Source of the DNA: Marisa cornuarietis
Lineage: Eukaryota > Mollusca > Gastropoda > Architaenioglossa > Ampullariidae
DNA length: 64,000 nucleotides
Direction: 5' to 3'
Assembly: GCA_004794655.1 (NCBI GenBank)
Contig: SMMW01000001.1
Location: forward strand, 20,656,501-20,720,500
In this document: positions 1 to 46,900 of the stretch, piece after piece
Position numbering within the stretch: position 1 is the stretch's first letter
How the letters are laid out: every line of letters starts with the position of its first letter
Program-made: the position numbers and the translations under genes
The notes under the pieces: generated by a model
What the model was told of the DNA's origin: nothing
Seen by the model: only the letters and a program-made list of their open reading frames with translations
The model's database searches: none

Positions 1-639
1 TGCATCCTGTTCTTTCACTGGGTCTTTGGCAATCTCATTGCCACCATCTGGCCTTGACATGTCGTGTTGCAGTGTGTGGGAAGAGATCCTGGGAACGGCG
101 AACTGTGGTGCAAGTGCACGCAATTACGTGTGTAAATGAGTCCGTCACTTCTGCCCTTTAACACCCAGTGGAAATTAACTAGTAGATCACAGAGTTTGCC
201 TCGCTAGTCACCGCATGGTATGGCGTGTTAAAGGTCCAGCTGTGACCTGCAGCAAAAAGGTATGTTTTGAAGTTGGTAGCTGAAAAGAGGAAACAATCAA
301 TAAATAAATAAAGTGTCGAAGGTTTTCAACGTATTTGCATACTAAAAGGATGCACTGCTTGGTGTGGTGTGGACGTGTGGTGTGTCAAAGGTCCAGCTGC
401 GACTTGCAGGATAAGGTATGTGTGGAAGTTGGAAGCTGAAAAAAGGAGGAAAGAAACGTCGGAGATATTTCTTGAACATTAACGCATTTGTATACTAAAA
501 ATGTTTTGTCAGCAGTGAATCATTTTTTTATGGTTACCTTTCCTTAAGAAGAATGTGAAAAGTACAGCTATATATCCACTGACTTGATACACTATACCCT
601 ACCCTTTCTTTGGCTATGAAGAAGTGAAGGAGAGGGCGT

Positions 640-1520
640 CGTTAGGTCATCAAGGAGCTATACAAAAGCTCAGTGAGCGCAGTACTACTCGAAAACCAAA
701 TGGGAGTCTGGTAGGCTTTATTGTTTTTGCGGGAAAGGGCTTCCACCTAGAGGTGATTTCGAATTATGAGGGGAGGAAACCGTAGTACCCAGCGAAAATC
801 CCGGACAGCCAGTCCTGCGATCAGGCGTCACATATAGAGAGCATCCCGATACATGATTTGAACCCAGGGCTTCTCTCAGGCGAGTGTTTTAACCACTTCA
901 CTACTTTCTTTCACACGATAGTGGGAGTCCGTCAAGGATGCCGTCTGTAGCTTGTAGTGTTCACAATTTTTTTCTGGAAAACACTCTATGAGAATCTCGA
1001 GCATCGCCTCTCCATTTCCATCGGTGGGATGCCCACATGCAGCTTACCCACAGAATGGACGCATCCACTAGTTATGCCCCTTCAAAACAAAAAAAAAAAA
1101 AAAGGAAACAGCAAACCGTGCCAGAACTACAGAACAATAAGCCTAATCAGCCACTCAAGCAAAGTCACGCTAAAGTAATACAAAGCCGCATCATCACCAC
1201 CGTTGAGGAACTGCTGGCAAAAGAACAGACAAGAGCACAGGTGAGCAGATCTCCAACTGTCACATTCTGATAGAGAGACCTCTATCGACTTTGAAAAGGC
1301 TTTTGACAAAGTCTGGCACGAGGGGCTATGGCATGTGATGCGAAAATTCAACATCAAAGAGGGTCTCGTCCAGTTTATCGAAGCGCTGTTTAAGCGTTCA
1401 ACGAGCGCAGTACTGCTGGATAACCAAATGCTAGCTTTCTTTCACACGACAGTAGGGGTCCCTCAAGGGTGCCCCCTATCACTGTGCTGTTTAACTGTTG
1501 TATATGTTTAAAAGGAGGTT
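640..1520 (+). mobile_element. Two degenerate fragments of a LINE reverse transcriptase
   Basis: The second piece (about 1076-1520) reads CQNYRTISLISHSSKVTLK, then, past stops and shifts, FEKAFDKVWHEG, STSAVLLDNQM and FFHTTVGVPQGCPLS, which is RT core order (fingers to palm). The first piece (about 655-1030) repeats the latter part (SAVLLENQM, then AFFHTIVGVRQGCRL), interrupted by a SINE at 727-903. Both pieces are broken by stops, so they are relics. This RT differs in sequence from the LINE copies elsewhere in the window. Confidence 0.7.
727..903 (-). mobile_element. tRNA-derived SINE inserted in the LINE relic
   Basis: On the minus strand the head has A-box-like GTGGTTAAAACACTCGCC and B-box-like GGGTTCAAATC, followed by CAGGACTGGCTG also found in the SINEs at 33.2-33.6 kb. 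It interrupts an RT segment that is continuous in the second RT piece (ACCAAATG then CTTTCTTTCACACGA), which marks it as an insertion. Confidence 0.6.
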
Positions 1521-2442
1521 GGATTTAACAGGGGCCGTATGCCCAGACGATTGCTTGGGTGTAGATGAATGGTAGATCAAGTAGGTCAGCAGACTGAAGT
1601 ACCCAGACCCAGATGTTTTCTTTGTGAGGGACAGACATTTTTCTATTAAGTAAATTATAGTAAAAAGAGGTGGTGTCCGTTATATGATATCCACGGGCTG
1701 GCCACGTGGACACAGGTTAAGTCAGTCCCGCGCCTAAACGCGCAACAGCTCTTTGGTGTAGAAGATACGTTTGGTCTTGGTGATAAAGACCAGGTAATGA
1801 CCAGTGACTGCTTCACTGCAGTTGGGCGCCATGGTCAGATTCACAACATGATACATATTATCTTGGAATATGCATGGTTTTAAGAGCTAGAACTGTTGTG
1901 CTGGACAAAAGTGCCGATCTAGAACTGCTGAGCATTATATCCATGTAGATCAGTGAGGCGAGTTTTTCTTAAAGTGTAACCACCACCACCACAAATAATA
2001 ATAAACAAATACGTTTCCTACTGTTAGAGCACTTTTTGCTACCTCTTGATAGTATCGCCGTTGTCGTTGAGCCCACTAAAACACCAAGTCAACTTTCGTC
2101 GCCGCTTAGTGTCACCTTTCCTACCCCACCCCTTTACAAACATCCCATCTCACCACACTAATCCTTTTCTCCATTCATGTATTTAAAAAATAATTTCTCG
2201 ATACAGTATCTAGCCTTGTCCAGAGAAGACTGTATTCAAATATCTGACGACTTTTTAGTGCAGTCGGACGTCTTTAGTCCTTAGTAAGAGCATACTGAAA
2301 TTCATGTATGCATTGTATATGCGGTTTCCTCATCGTCACACCGATTTTGCGCCACATGCAAAGGCTTTTGCCGCCAACGTTTACAAAAGACTTTGGAAAT
2401 GTCTGGTGCAAGGGAAGCAACTCATTGTAATCTAGTAGCTCT

Positions 2443-2831
2443 GTTTATTGCAGGGGTAGGGAACCTTTTTTTTTTCGCTATTTGGATAACATGCCGTACA
2501 AAAGATCAACTTATAAATTAGTCTGCAGCTGTGTAAACATTTTTTTTTTGCCACGTGCACACTCCCAGCCTAACGGACACAGGCAGACGGCCGAGACGGG
2601 CCGCGTGTAGTTCCGTCATGTATTCGTCTGTTCTGTCTATCCCGTAATGGATCGTCGTTCCTTGCTTGTCCCTCAAAATTTACGTTATTTTATGATTTAC
2701 TTTTATTAAAATTTATGTTACTGTGAAAGAAACTCCTAGATTTAATGAATTTCGAGTCTCGCCTGCGGTTGTCAGACCAGTTATGATTTCCCCGACATTC
2801 CCCCGACATTCCCCCAACCCCTGGTTTATTG
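2443..2831. mobile_element. hAT-type non-autonomous DNA transposon with 8-bp TSD
   Basis: The element proper is 2451-2823 (373 bp). It begins CAGGGGTAGGGAACC and ends CCCCAACCCCTG, the inverse form CAGGGGTTGGGG, as expected for hAT terminal inverted repeats. It is flanked on both sides by the identical octamer GTTTATTG (2443-2450 and 2824-2831), the 8-bp target duplication typical of hAT elements. No transposase ORF is present. Confidence 0.75.
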
Positions 2832-3929
2832 TGTGCACTCACGACCGCCGAAAGCCAGCACTGGCCCCGGGGCAGACGACGACCTCTCGGGCCCTTTGCA
2901 ATAATCATTCATTGTAATCGTTTATTATTTTCCCAGTATATAACAGTATGCTTACCAGTTATAATTTGACCGGCGATATCTGTATTTCGTTTAGTAACGT
3001 AATATAGACCGCAAATGTTAGGGAAAGTGCACCCAACGTATACGATCTTACACTGCATGAGATAAATATTTTAGAGCTGTGTACACGTGAGTGGTCAATA
3101 AATGAGGGAAAACGATGCAAAAAAAATAAAACTTTTCGCACCCCTTCTATAGAAAATGTGATTAGTGGAGGTGAAAAACTCGAGAGATTAAAGAAACGAA
3201 GATTAAACACAGTGTACAACATTGTATGTCACAGATTTGGGTACAATTATAAGATCGGTAGCAGGAACTCTAGTAGTGGCGAAGCCTACACTTTATAGCG
3301 TTCTTTGAAGTCTAGCTTTATTTATTTTTCCTCATGATGCCTTTTCTTTTCGCTTTTGTTTAAAAGAAAAACAAAAACAAAACAAACAAACAAAATACTG
3401 ACCAAGGCCGGGCCCCCTCCACAGCAGCAGGCCCGGGTACACCATCTCTCCCTGCCCCTCCCTGTCGTCAGGTCTGTGTCTCATGTGCAGGTTACGCACA
3501 TTGGTAAGAGGACTTAAGATGAGTCCATAATAAATTGTTTATGATAAGAACCAAAACTAACAACTGTATAATATATGGTACTATGCCTATATAACCAATA
3601 CAAAACAGAATCGAAGACCTGATCATTTGTGTCATTATCATCCAGGGGAACTCACCAACACTTTTATTTGCGAAAAATGTTGTTTCCCGGAGAAATGTGA
3701 AGCTTCAGAAAGGCTGTATTTCTTCCGCATTGTTTTCGTCAAAACAATAAAGACGCTAAAATACAAATTTACAGAATGTAGTAATTGCATTGTGTTACTT
3801 TGTAGATGATCTTATTTGAATAAAGAGCAGCTAAATATTTAGGTCCACGCGCTCTCATTCCGACATTCAGACTGTGCGTTCTTTCATTTTTTTTTCCTTC
3901 ACTTGGTTTAAAGATACTGAATACTATAG
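2832..3929. other. AT-rich intergenic sequence, nothing recognised
   Basis: Short ORFs here have no recognisable similarity and no splice context. An A-rich run with C-rich flank occurs near 3360-3440. I see no gene. Confidence 0.5.
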
Positions 3930-4323
3930 TACCGCAAATTTCGGAATAGAAGCCGCGACTTATTTTTTCCCCAGCTCTAAACCCTGTAGGCTGTGGCTTA
4001 GGCTGTGGCTTATTCAGCGATGCGGGTTGTTTGGGGATTTTCCCGGATTTTTCAGATTTCGATTAATTTTTCGATGAGCTCCGTGTTAAAGTGTTCACGC
4101 TGTTACAGTGTTAACTGTTCACATTTTTAAATCAAAGCCACATACAATTGAAGCATTCAGATCAGTTGCTGAAGCACACACCCTCATTATGCCGAAAACG
4201 AGACGAAATACCTAAGATGCAGCTTTCCAGTTGTATATATTTGTGGTTTATAAACCAGTGCGTCTATCTTTTTTTTAAAATTTAGTGGGTGTGCCTTATA
4301 AATAGGTGAGCTCAGTTACGGTA
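3930..4323. mobile_element. Putative MITE-like repeat upstream of MAT1
   Basis: Starts TACCGCAAATTTCGG and ends CAGTTACGGTA, so the ends are inverted over TACCG, possibly with a TA target duplication. Inside are the motifs AGCCGCGACTT and a duplicated GGCTGTGGCTTA, and near the right end TGCCTTATAAATAGGTG. This resembles a repeat pattern common in aquatic animal genomes; the class assignment is tentative. It ends about 270 bp before the MAT1 start codon. Confidence 0.45.
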
Positions 4324-4591
4324 TTTGCTTTGCTTGGATAAGGACAAGTGAGTTGACACCTCTAAGGGAGATCACTGTCTTCGGCCTGCGCTCTTCGGAA
4401 CTCTTCTATCAAAGAGCTACAGAGATTGACGATGTCTGTTCTCGTAGGCCGTTAATTTTGTCTCGCTGACCGGCTTGATCCGTTCACAGACTGTTAACTC
4501 TTTAATTCTAAAAAATACCGTTGCTGGGAAAACCACTCATAATCTTAAACAAAATTATAACCTTCTGATACTAGTAACACATCACATTTAA

Positions 4592-14456
<9,865 letters not shown>

Positions 14457-17297
14457 TGAACAGCAGTGTGTGTGTGTGTGTGCGTGTTGGGGGGAAGGGG
14501 AGCAGGATTGTGCATGCATATTTTTTTCACGTATGTGCGTACAGGAATGCTGGCAGGTCTGTTTAAATGTGCATTGGTAAAACGGATTGAAAGCATTTGA
14601 ATATTTGTGCCAAGACAATCTTGACTCAAAGTTGTGTTCATGCACGGATGATTATATACTGTTTTTGTGTTTAGCCTTGTTTAGGCAGGCAAACCACATT
14701 TTTAATTTCTTGTTGTGGTCAAGGAAACACTGGGTCATTTGTAATACAAGAAACTAGTTCACTGCATGATCTCAATGATCAGTGTAGGGTGAAATGCAAG
14801 TTGAAGTCATGACTATCTGAGCATTGCCAAACCTCGACCTCTAACGGTGTTCTTCATCATGATAGTGCATTTTCATAGAATAACTTCTGTACATCCTCCA
14901 AATCTGTATCCATAATATGCACACATTGACACAAAATCTGGAAACTTGTAGTGAAGACTAACATAAGCAGTAATTCAAATTATTTACCTTAAATATATGC
15001 ACGAAGTACCTTTTGTGATTCCTTTTTAACAAACTGGATGTTTGTTGACCCACTGTTAGACTGAGCATGTAACATCCATTGCCATGGACAAGTTTCAAAT
15101 GAATTATTATGATCATACACATTTACATGAGTGATTTATTCACCTCTTTCAAGTCTAAAATGGAATTATACCAGTGTTCAGCATGTTGCCAGAGGCACTG
15201 TTGATATTTTTATGCCAAATGGATACTTTATCAGCTAAAACTGTTGAGCTTTTTGCTACCTTCTTGAAATGTTGGATCTCACTTGTACTTCCTAACTTAC
15301 AATATACAAACAGAGTAAAACATCACCTTACAGACATGTGTTAGTAGTTCATGAAATGTCCATTTGGTAAATTGTCGCCATATGCCCTTGCTGTCATGGA
15401 AACAACTGCTACCCCAAGTTTATCTGACAAACCAATCAAAATGTCCATTACTGAAACATCCTTCAGCATCAGGTACCATTGAAAATACTGCAATAAAATT
15501 TTGTCTGTTGTACAATAGTATGATTAGGGCAAGAAGACCCCAGGTTGCAACAATTCCCTAATTGTTTATTAGCAACAGAAGCTTACAACCTAAAAAAATT
15601 GCACAAGTAATTGGGGTTTGAAAACCCACAAACATGTAAGACATTTAAGATCTGCAATTTAAACAAAAAACATTGCATCTCTTCTGAACTTAGCCCAAAA
15701 CATAACACATCAAAATAGAATCTTTTAACAATGGCTTTCTAATGAAAACAAAATCCTAGTCTGAAACCAGCTATTAAAAAAACAGCTAACCCCTCATCTT
15801 AACGTCTGAAGTATCTGTACAAAAGTTGCCAATAACCATGCCTAAAGCCACTTCATGTAATGCAAATTACTCCATATGTCAGAAGCTATATAATATATAC
15901 ATACGTGTCATAACCATGCTGATGTCAAATATATCCAATCTAAAGACAGTTACAAAAAATCTGAACAGGTTTTAAATAACCTCTGGTACTCATATAAAAT
16001 GGCTCTTTTTCACATGGAAGATTCCTGTGAGGCTGTTTTATGTGGAGATCAGGAGCACATATATTTACAGGTTTCCTGTGAGATGGCTTCACATTTAAGA
16101 CATCTGTGACAAAGTTCCTTTTCCTATTGTGCTTTTCATGTAACTAGCATACAATCCATTCTTCATTTTGACAGTGAAATGTCCAAGGAAAGATGACTAC
16201 AGCAACTTAAAAGATGGTAGCAAAACCTTCAGTAGTTGCTGAATTTTATAACAGTTAAATAACAGACAAAAATGCTCATTTGTATCTATTTACTTTTTAT
16301 CATATTTAAGAGCATTTTATTATTATACCATTGTTATCTGAAGTGATACTAATGAAATCCCTCTCCCCCACATTCCAGCTTTCATTTCTTTAAATCACTC
16401 TAGTATTATTACATCAAAACTTAAGATGTTACTAAATTACTTCAATGCCTTGTTTTTGTACAATTTTTGTTCAACCTTTATTTTTAATAAAATAAGATGA
16501 AACAGTAAAGTACTTTACTAGCACTTTTCTCAATGAGAATAATATTCAAAGTAACCATAAACCATCAAGCACTTCTTAAAATTAATTGGATGTCCAGTTC
16601 TGACGGCTGATTTGCTCGGCTCTAAAAGATAGTTCTGAACAGCAGTGGGTAGGGGAGAGAACAAGGACACAGTAAAAACCAACACATGCCCAAAATGACA
16701 TGAAACTAACACAAGAATTAGCAACTTTCTTTTTTGGCAAAAATGTGGACAGCGTTAAAAAAAAAAAAGGTATATGCCTCATGTACAAGCATCTAACACA
16801 AAATGGAACTTTCCGTTAACTTTGAGGTGGGAAAATGCTTTCACTTTCACATTTTTTGAGGTGGCTTAATAAGCTTTGCCCTCATAAAAGAATTCTGCAG
16901 GTCAGTCTTTCTGTATATCAATATTAATAATAACTTTAAACATGGCACCAAAACCTTCAGGAGCTGCTGTACTTAACTTACAACAGTAAAATGAGCCAAC
17001 CTTATCCTTATATGAGCATTCTTAAAACTAATTCTGTACCAAGAAAAACTGAAACAACAGAGCCCCAAAATACGTATCTGGTAAACTGCTACTGTAACAT
17101 CATCCAACCTAGTGTATGTACTTTGTCTCTTAGTAACATATAGGATTTTACTTACAGTTTCCTTAACTACAAATGAGATCATTCTACAGCTTTAGTCCCA
17201 CAGGAGTAAATATCCCATCTTTCAATCAGCGATGTAAACATTTTTATGTTCTGTTGCTCTAGGCTTTTCTCTGCTTTGTCCTCTGTGTCTGCTCCCC
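14457..17297. other. 3' UTR zone between convergent MAT1 and K2P genes
   Basis: No coding sequence is recognisable. It contains a (GT)n tract at 14465-14485. Plus-strand AATAAA occurs at 15492-15497 and again at 16486-16491; a minus-strand AATAAA (TTTATT on plus) lies at 16477-16482. These are the likely poly(A) signals of MAT1 and of the channel gene. AT-rich sequence of this kind is consistent with UTRs. Confidence 0.5.
16477..16491. terminator. Back-to-back poly(A) signals for the convergent genes
   Basis: TTTATT (minus-strand AATAAA) at 16477-16482 and AATAAA on the plus strand at 16486-16491 are three bases apart. If both are used, MAT1 would have a ~2.0-kb and the channel a ~0.8-kb 3' UTR, with overlapping transcript ends. 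Confidence 0.4.
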
Positions 17298-41867
<24,570 letters not shown>

Positions 41868-43242
41868 GACCGGAAACACGTCACAGCAGGCCAACAGCTA
41901 CCAGTGCTTATCTTGGGACGAACGCGCGGACTACACGTGATGTCACACTTGGCAACAGAGCTCGCTTCTTCTGCCAGTCCTCACCCGGTCCCTGACCGAC
42001 GCTCGCGCTGCTGACTCGCCAAATAGTTTCCTCAGGATTTGCTGAGACAGTTAAAAAAAAGTATCTAGTAATCGATTAATTTTCTTACTGCCAAATTACT
42101 TGAATGATTCGGCAGCCCAGGAATGGGCAGTATCGTCGATCTGGTTATTCCAGGGTTCAAGGTAATATAGCTTTTAATTTAATAATTAAAGCTGCTCTGA
42201 TGTTTGTAGAGATTTCAGTGTGTTTGTATTTTTACCCATGAATTTCCGATAAGTAATGCAGAATAACAAACCTGGAACTGGCACAGGAAGTGTCGTTTTG
42301 GGTTATCAAAACGTGGCGCTCTCGTGAACCATAAAAAGGTGCTTGTCTTCCCCAAGGAATTAGCGTTGTATTTGTTATCCTGCGCCGACTATCGTTTTTC
42401 CGACTTCTGTCTGGAATCGTGCCGAGCTATATGCTGAATTTGTGTCACCACCTGTATATTTCTTTAGTTTACAAAATTGTATATAGCGTTGAACGATCTA
42501 GCTCTAAGTCAAAGCACCTCTCGTGCAGTCAAGCTTGTTGCTTCTTCAATAACATCCCCGCTTCAAGTAGCTGCAACCAGGTCAGTCACATTTCCCACTG
42601 AACTCTCTCTGCTGCCAGTGCGATCGACTCGCGACTATAGTAACCGAGGTTTGTATGACCGACGAATGACGTTTTGTAATTGTGTGCGTGTGTGCGTGAA
42701 AATGTCTCACTTTCACAGCATAATGGTCATCGCGCATGCGCCACTTTCACGCACTCTGTCCGATGACCTTGGAGAGAGAAACAAACATGTGGAATCTGAG
42801 TCTAGCCAAACGGGTATTTTCCGGTCATAACTGACGATGACTGAGCAGCTAGAGTCCCTTTACTCGTGTTTTTCATCGATTGCCTCTCGTCATTATATAT
42901 GTTGCGATACCGCTGCAAAATCTGATACAACGTGTAACAGACAAGCGGAGTCGATGAGCTAAGAGAAAGAAAAAAAATCAGCCCGGTTCGGCAATTCACA
43001 AACATATAAGAGGCAGGGTGCTTGTGACACCTGTCCTTCGTTAACTACAAAGCAACATATGTTTCAGACGAACTACGACGACGAAACATGCTTCCCATCA
43101 GTACGTCAGTCTTATGACTGAACAGCCCGCACCTTAACATACCACACACACGAAAATTCCGGTATGTTTACAAAGCTCTTTCAAAGTGCACTAGCCCTGA
43201 AACAGAAGTAACTGAGCGTAGAAGAAGAAAAAGAAAACTCAC

Positions 43243-43450
43243 AAAGAAGATGTCAGTGATGCTGTAGTTAGAACAGATGGAATGGTCTAGTCTCCCCGCC
43301 GCCAGCTCTTTCAGCGCCGTGGATGCTGGTGCCAGCGCGACCACTGCAGCCGTTGTGTTGAGGAGGTAAGGGAGTGGGGGGACCGCGCTAGCTAGCTAGC
43401 TGAGGGACCACGACTGTATTCTGCCAGAGCCTCCTCGCCTGAAAGACACA
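43243..43450 (-). promoter_or_regulatory. Possible non-coding 5' exon and promoter region of K2P isoform B
   Basis: On the minus strand this GC- and CpG-richer stretch ends in a good donor (CTTCTTT|GTGAGTTTT, last exon base 43243), about 1.4 kb upstream of coding exon B. That coding exon needs an untranslated leader. No ORF starts here, and the acceptor joining it to exon B near 41900 is not clear. This is inference from position, composition and one splice site. Confidence 0.3.
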
Positions 43451-43770
43451 ATCGATCGCTGGAATTACCACAGAGCTTCATCGCCGCGCTCGCCCCCGGG
43501 CCCGAGATTGTGGCCAACAGGCAAGAAGACGGAACCATTTACTGTCGTAGCCTTACACCGTGCCAGATAGTTCAGCCAGTGTTAGGCGGGGTCTTGGCTA
43601 ATTTTGTCGAGTTTCACCACCCTCACACTGCTGCTCGAGATGCGATTACGCACTCTTGTGGAGACTTTGTCAATTAGTAAGTCTGATATTTTTAACGCCT
43701 ACAATAAGCCAATATTGAGTGGGCGTGCATTCATGCATGCGGGCGTATGCGCGCGTGTGCATGCAGTTGG

Positions 43771-43960
43771 GGAGGTACCATAACCAGGTGGTTAGCGCCC
43801 TCAATTTCGTAACAGAAAGCTAGCGGTTCGGTGCTTACCTTGGCCTGTGTCGAGAAAACTCACCATGCTCGCCATACGGGTACCTGCTTCATAAAAGGCG
43901 TAGAAAGAGAGGGAGTGAGGTGGGGGGGGGGAATGGGTCGACTCAGCCTTCCACATAACA
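43771..43960 (+). mobile_element. tRNA-derived SINE
   Basis: A-box-like CCAGGTGGTTAGCGCCC and B-box-like GCGGTTCGGTGC about 50 bp apart, then GGGTACCTGCTTCATAAAAGG, comparable to GGTACCTGACTCCATAGAG in the SINE at 49.7 kb. Confidence 0.6.
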
Positions 43961-46900
43961 TGTCCTAGACGGCGAACTACTTAATTGTTCACTGAACCTA
44001 CAACCACAAGGCTATGGTACCTTTTATCATTCTGTCTCGGTGTTAAGCAAATATTTGTTCTTATGCTTTCAACGCGAAATTAACATCCACCTGCGTGTGT
44101 ATTCATGTATATTTACATATATATACATCAAACTCATTAAACAGATTATTATAAAAATTTGCAGTCTCTAGATCCACAGCAAACCTTTTTTTGGACTTTA
44201 AAGACAAGAGTGAAAAATCGAGAGCCGCACCATCCGACCTGCTAGAACCGCCAGCCCATACACTTGTGCTCCGTCAACTGCATATGACCTGACGTTCCGC
44301 AAGTGTAGAGCTGCTGTAGACACAGCAAAACACTCGAGTCCATTCAGCGAGAAGTTGTCGGAGAGGTTTTTATTTCAGCTCTTATATGTTGAAAAACAAC
44401 CGCTGTATGAACACCTACACCGCCGAGGTGCACAACATCGCCCTAGTGACACATCAATGACATGAAAGCTTAAGGCTTTAAAGAAGGGGTTGAGAAAACG
44501 GCCACCATTATAATCACCCACCGTGACGCGAATGACTAGGTATACCTGCGCCAATACGACGACCAAAGAAAAAATTATAATAACAATCACTTGAAACACA
44601 AGGCACATTCTTTGCCATGCATTCCAGCAAAACTATTCTAATGGAGTTCTATACTTTACGCAAATGCTGGATTTTGTGTGCAAATTTTCATCATTTTACC
44701 TTCACAAAGAATGTAAACTATCAAGGTCCATCTTCCGTCGTGCACATATATCCCGTAAAACGCGGGACGAAACTGCATTCTCTGTCGATTCTAATAAAGC
44801 GCCACCAACTTGATTTAAATAATAATTCGTATTTCTCATCCACCACCTCTGGCTCTACTGAAATTTCTTGCCTGTGAATCAAAGTTAAAAACTCAACCAA
44901 CCAACTATCAGTGACTTCAACTCCGTGCAAAAAGTCACAAAACGTACAGCTATTTACGACCAGTTAAAACTTACTCTAATCGAACATGCCAAGCAGTTTC
45001 TTGAAAACTCTTAAACAAAATAATTTCAGACTTAACTGAATTCCAACCATGATTTATCGGCTAAGACTTTTAGTTACTATAAATAAAGTCGTTCCTTAGT
45101 CGTTGTTGTATACATTTCGAAATGAGACATTTGCACAGACAAACAACGGGTGCTGCACAAATGTATACAGGTAACATTACGCAGGGAAAATATAATGATA
45201 ATACTCAACTCTCTCTACTCTGTAATGAGTTCAGCTCAGTAAAAGTACACGATATCAAGATGACACCAAACCTCCTAGCAGACGACACGACAATGGCGCC
45301 CGCTGCCCAGGTTCATAACGCGGCAGCATGTAAGACGGAAAGTATAATGAATGTCGACAACAGTGAAGGTTATACTAACCTACTTTCGTGCACTCTGATA
45401 GTCATTTTGGCAAGCTAATTGACGCCACTGGCACGCTCCTTACTAGTGGTTTATACTTGGTGACAAGTCATGGGATCAGCCATGTCTGCCGACGGTGTCT
45501 CAAAATAACCGGATGTAGTTGTATTCTGCCGCCACAACATGTCTGCGGTCCGTGATGTCTGTGAATTTACGTCCCTGGGTTTTCTCTGAGTTCTCTGCCA
45601 GCTACCAGCACACTATGGAAATAATGCCTACCAGAGATGACTATCAATCATAAAAAATGTTATTTGCATCAGAGAGCTCTCTACAGCTCTGATTGTACTG
45701 CAGTATATGTGCCAAATGCTGCTGCTAAAAAAAACAACAACAACAAAAAAAACAACAAATGCGACGCCGTGAGATGTTCTTAGTAATAAGTGCGTGTCGC
45801 AGCGAAAGTCAGCGAGTAATGTTAACGACCCAAATTTGCGAGCTTTGCGATAATTTCAGAATAAGTATTAGCATCAGAGAGAAATTCTAAAAACAGGAAT
45901 GACCGACAGATTATTATAATAGCATTAATGTATCTCATTCTGCTGTTTGGAGATCTGCCTCAATCCAAGTAGTCAAAACACGACATTTGTGTAAAATTTC
46001 TACTGGCCGTGACAAACGATCGGTTTACGCATTTACGAGACCCAGTACGTTTTCTTTCTTTTTTGCTTTTTTGCTTTTTTTTTTTCTTTCCGTCCCAACA
46101 CCTTACGACCGATTATTGGTCATCGTTCCCTAATTCTTCTTGGGCTTTTATATTGTTATAAAGTGAGAGCAATATTTATAATTGGACCACCGTATTCTTT
46201 ATATCAATATATACAGATCGTTCTATTGGTGGGTGGGTGGGTGGGTAGATAAACTGTTTTCATAAAGTAAAAGAAATATTAACTCCAAGCTGAATGAAGG
46301 TCAAAACATGGCAACATTGAAACAGATGTACAGTGAGCAACCGAGACAGATGTGAGAGTTTTTCAAATGGCATGCGAGGATAATATGGTGGCAAATTTAC
46401 CAGCTGACGCCAAAACAGCATCCGAATGACTTATGCTATTTGTGTAGGGTGCAACGGCTATATATGATGAGCTGTCAAACCACGGACGTACGTGTAAAGT
46501 TCGTGGTCGAACCATTCAGAAACTAAATTCTCGACCATCAGCATAATGTGCAACTATTGCTACAGATAAAGAAATGTTGACATTCTGAGAAAATAAAGGT
46601 GTATATACCTTGTGCATACCAACTAAAAAAAAGCAACAAAACACTATATGACATCCCTGGCCTCCCAGTTATAGGTCTCTATTCATCCTCCACAACATAT
46701 ATTCTCGTAATCGAGACATTGATTGTAAGCCACCGCATCTTGATAAATAAGGTCAGAATAGTAATTCCATCGATTTGCTATTGCGAAAACGATCCTACCC
46801 ACGCAGATTTCTGATGATCACATTTTCATTATTATTGGTATTGTACTTGGAGAATCAATAATAATAATTGCATAGCTCATTTCCACACACGGAGGTGAGC

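Noticed and set aside
41868..41894. Starting isoform B nine codons further upstream
   Set aside because: The codon at 41894 is TTG, preceded two codons earlier by an in-frame TAG. The first ATG is 41867.
44375..44608. Hydrophobic minus-strand ORF as a signal-peptide exon
   Set aside because: The hydrophobic start and a CAG|GTATAC site are suggestive, but there is no partner exon, and AT-rich DNA often yields such runs.
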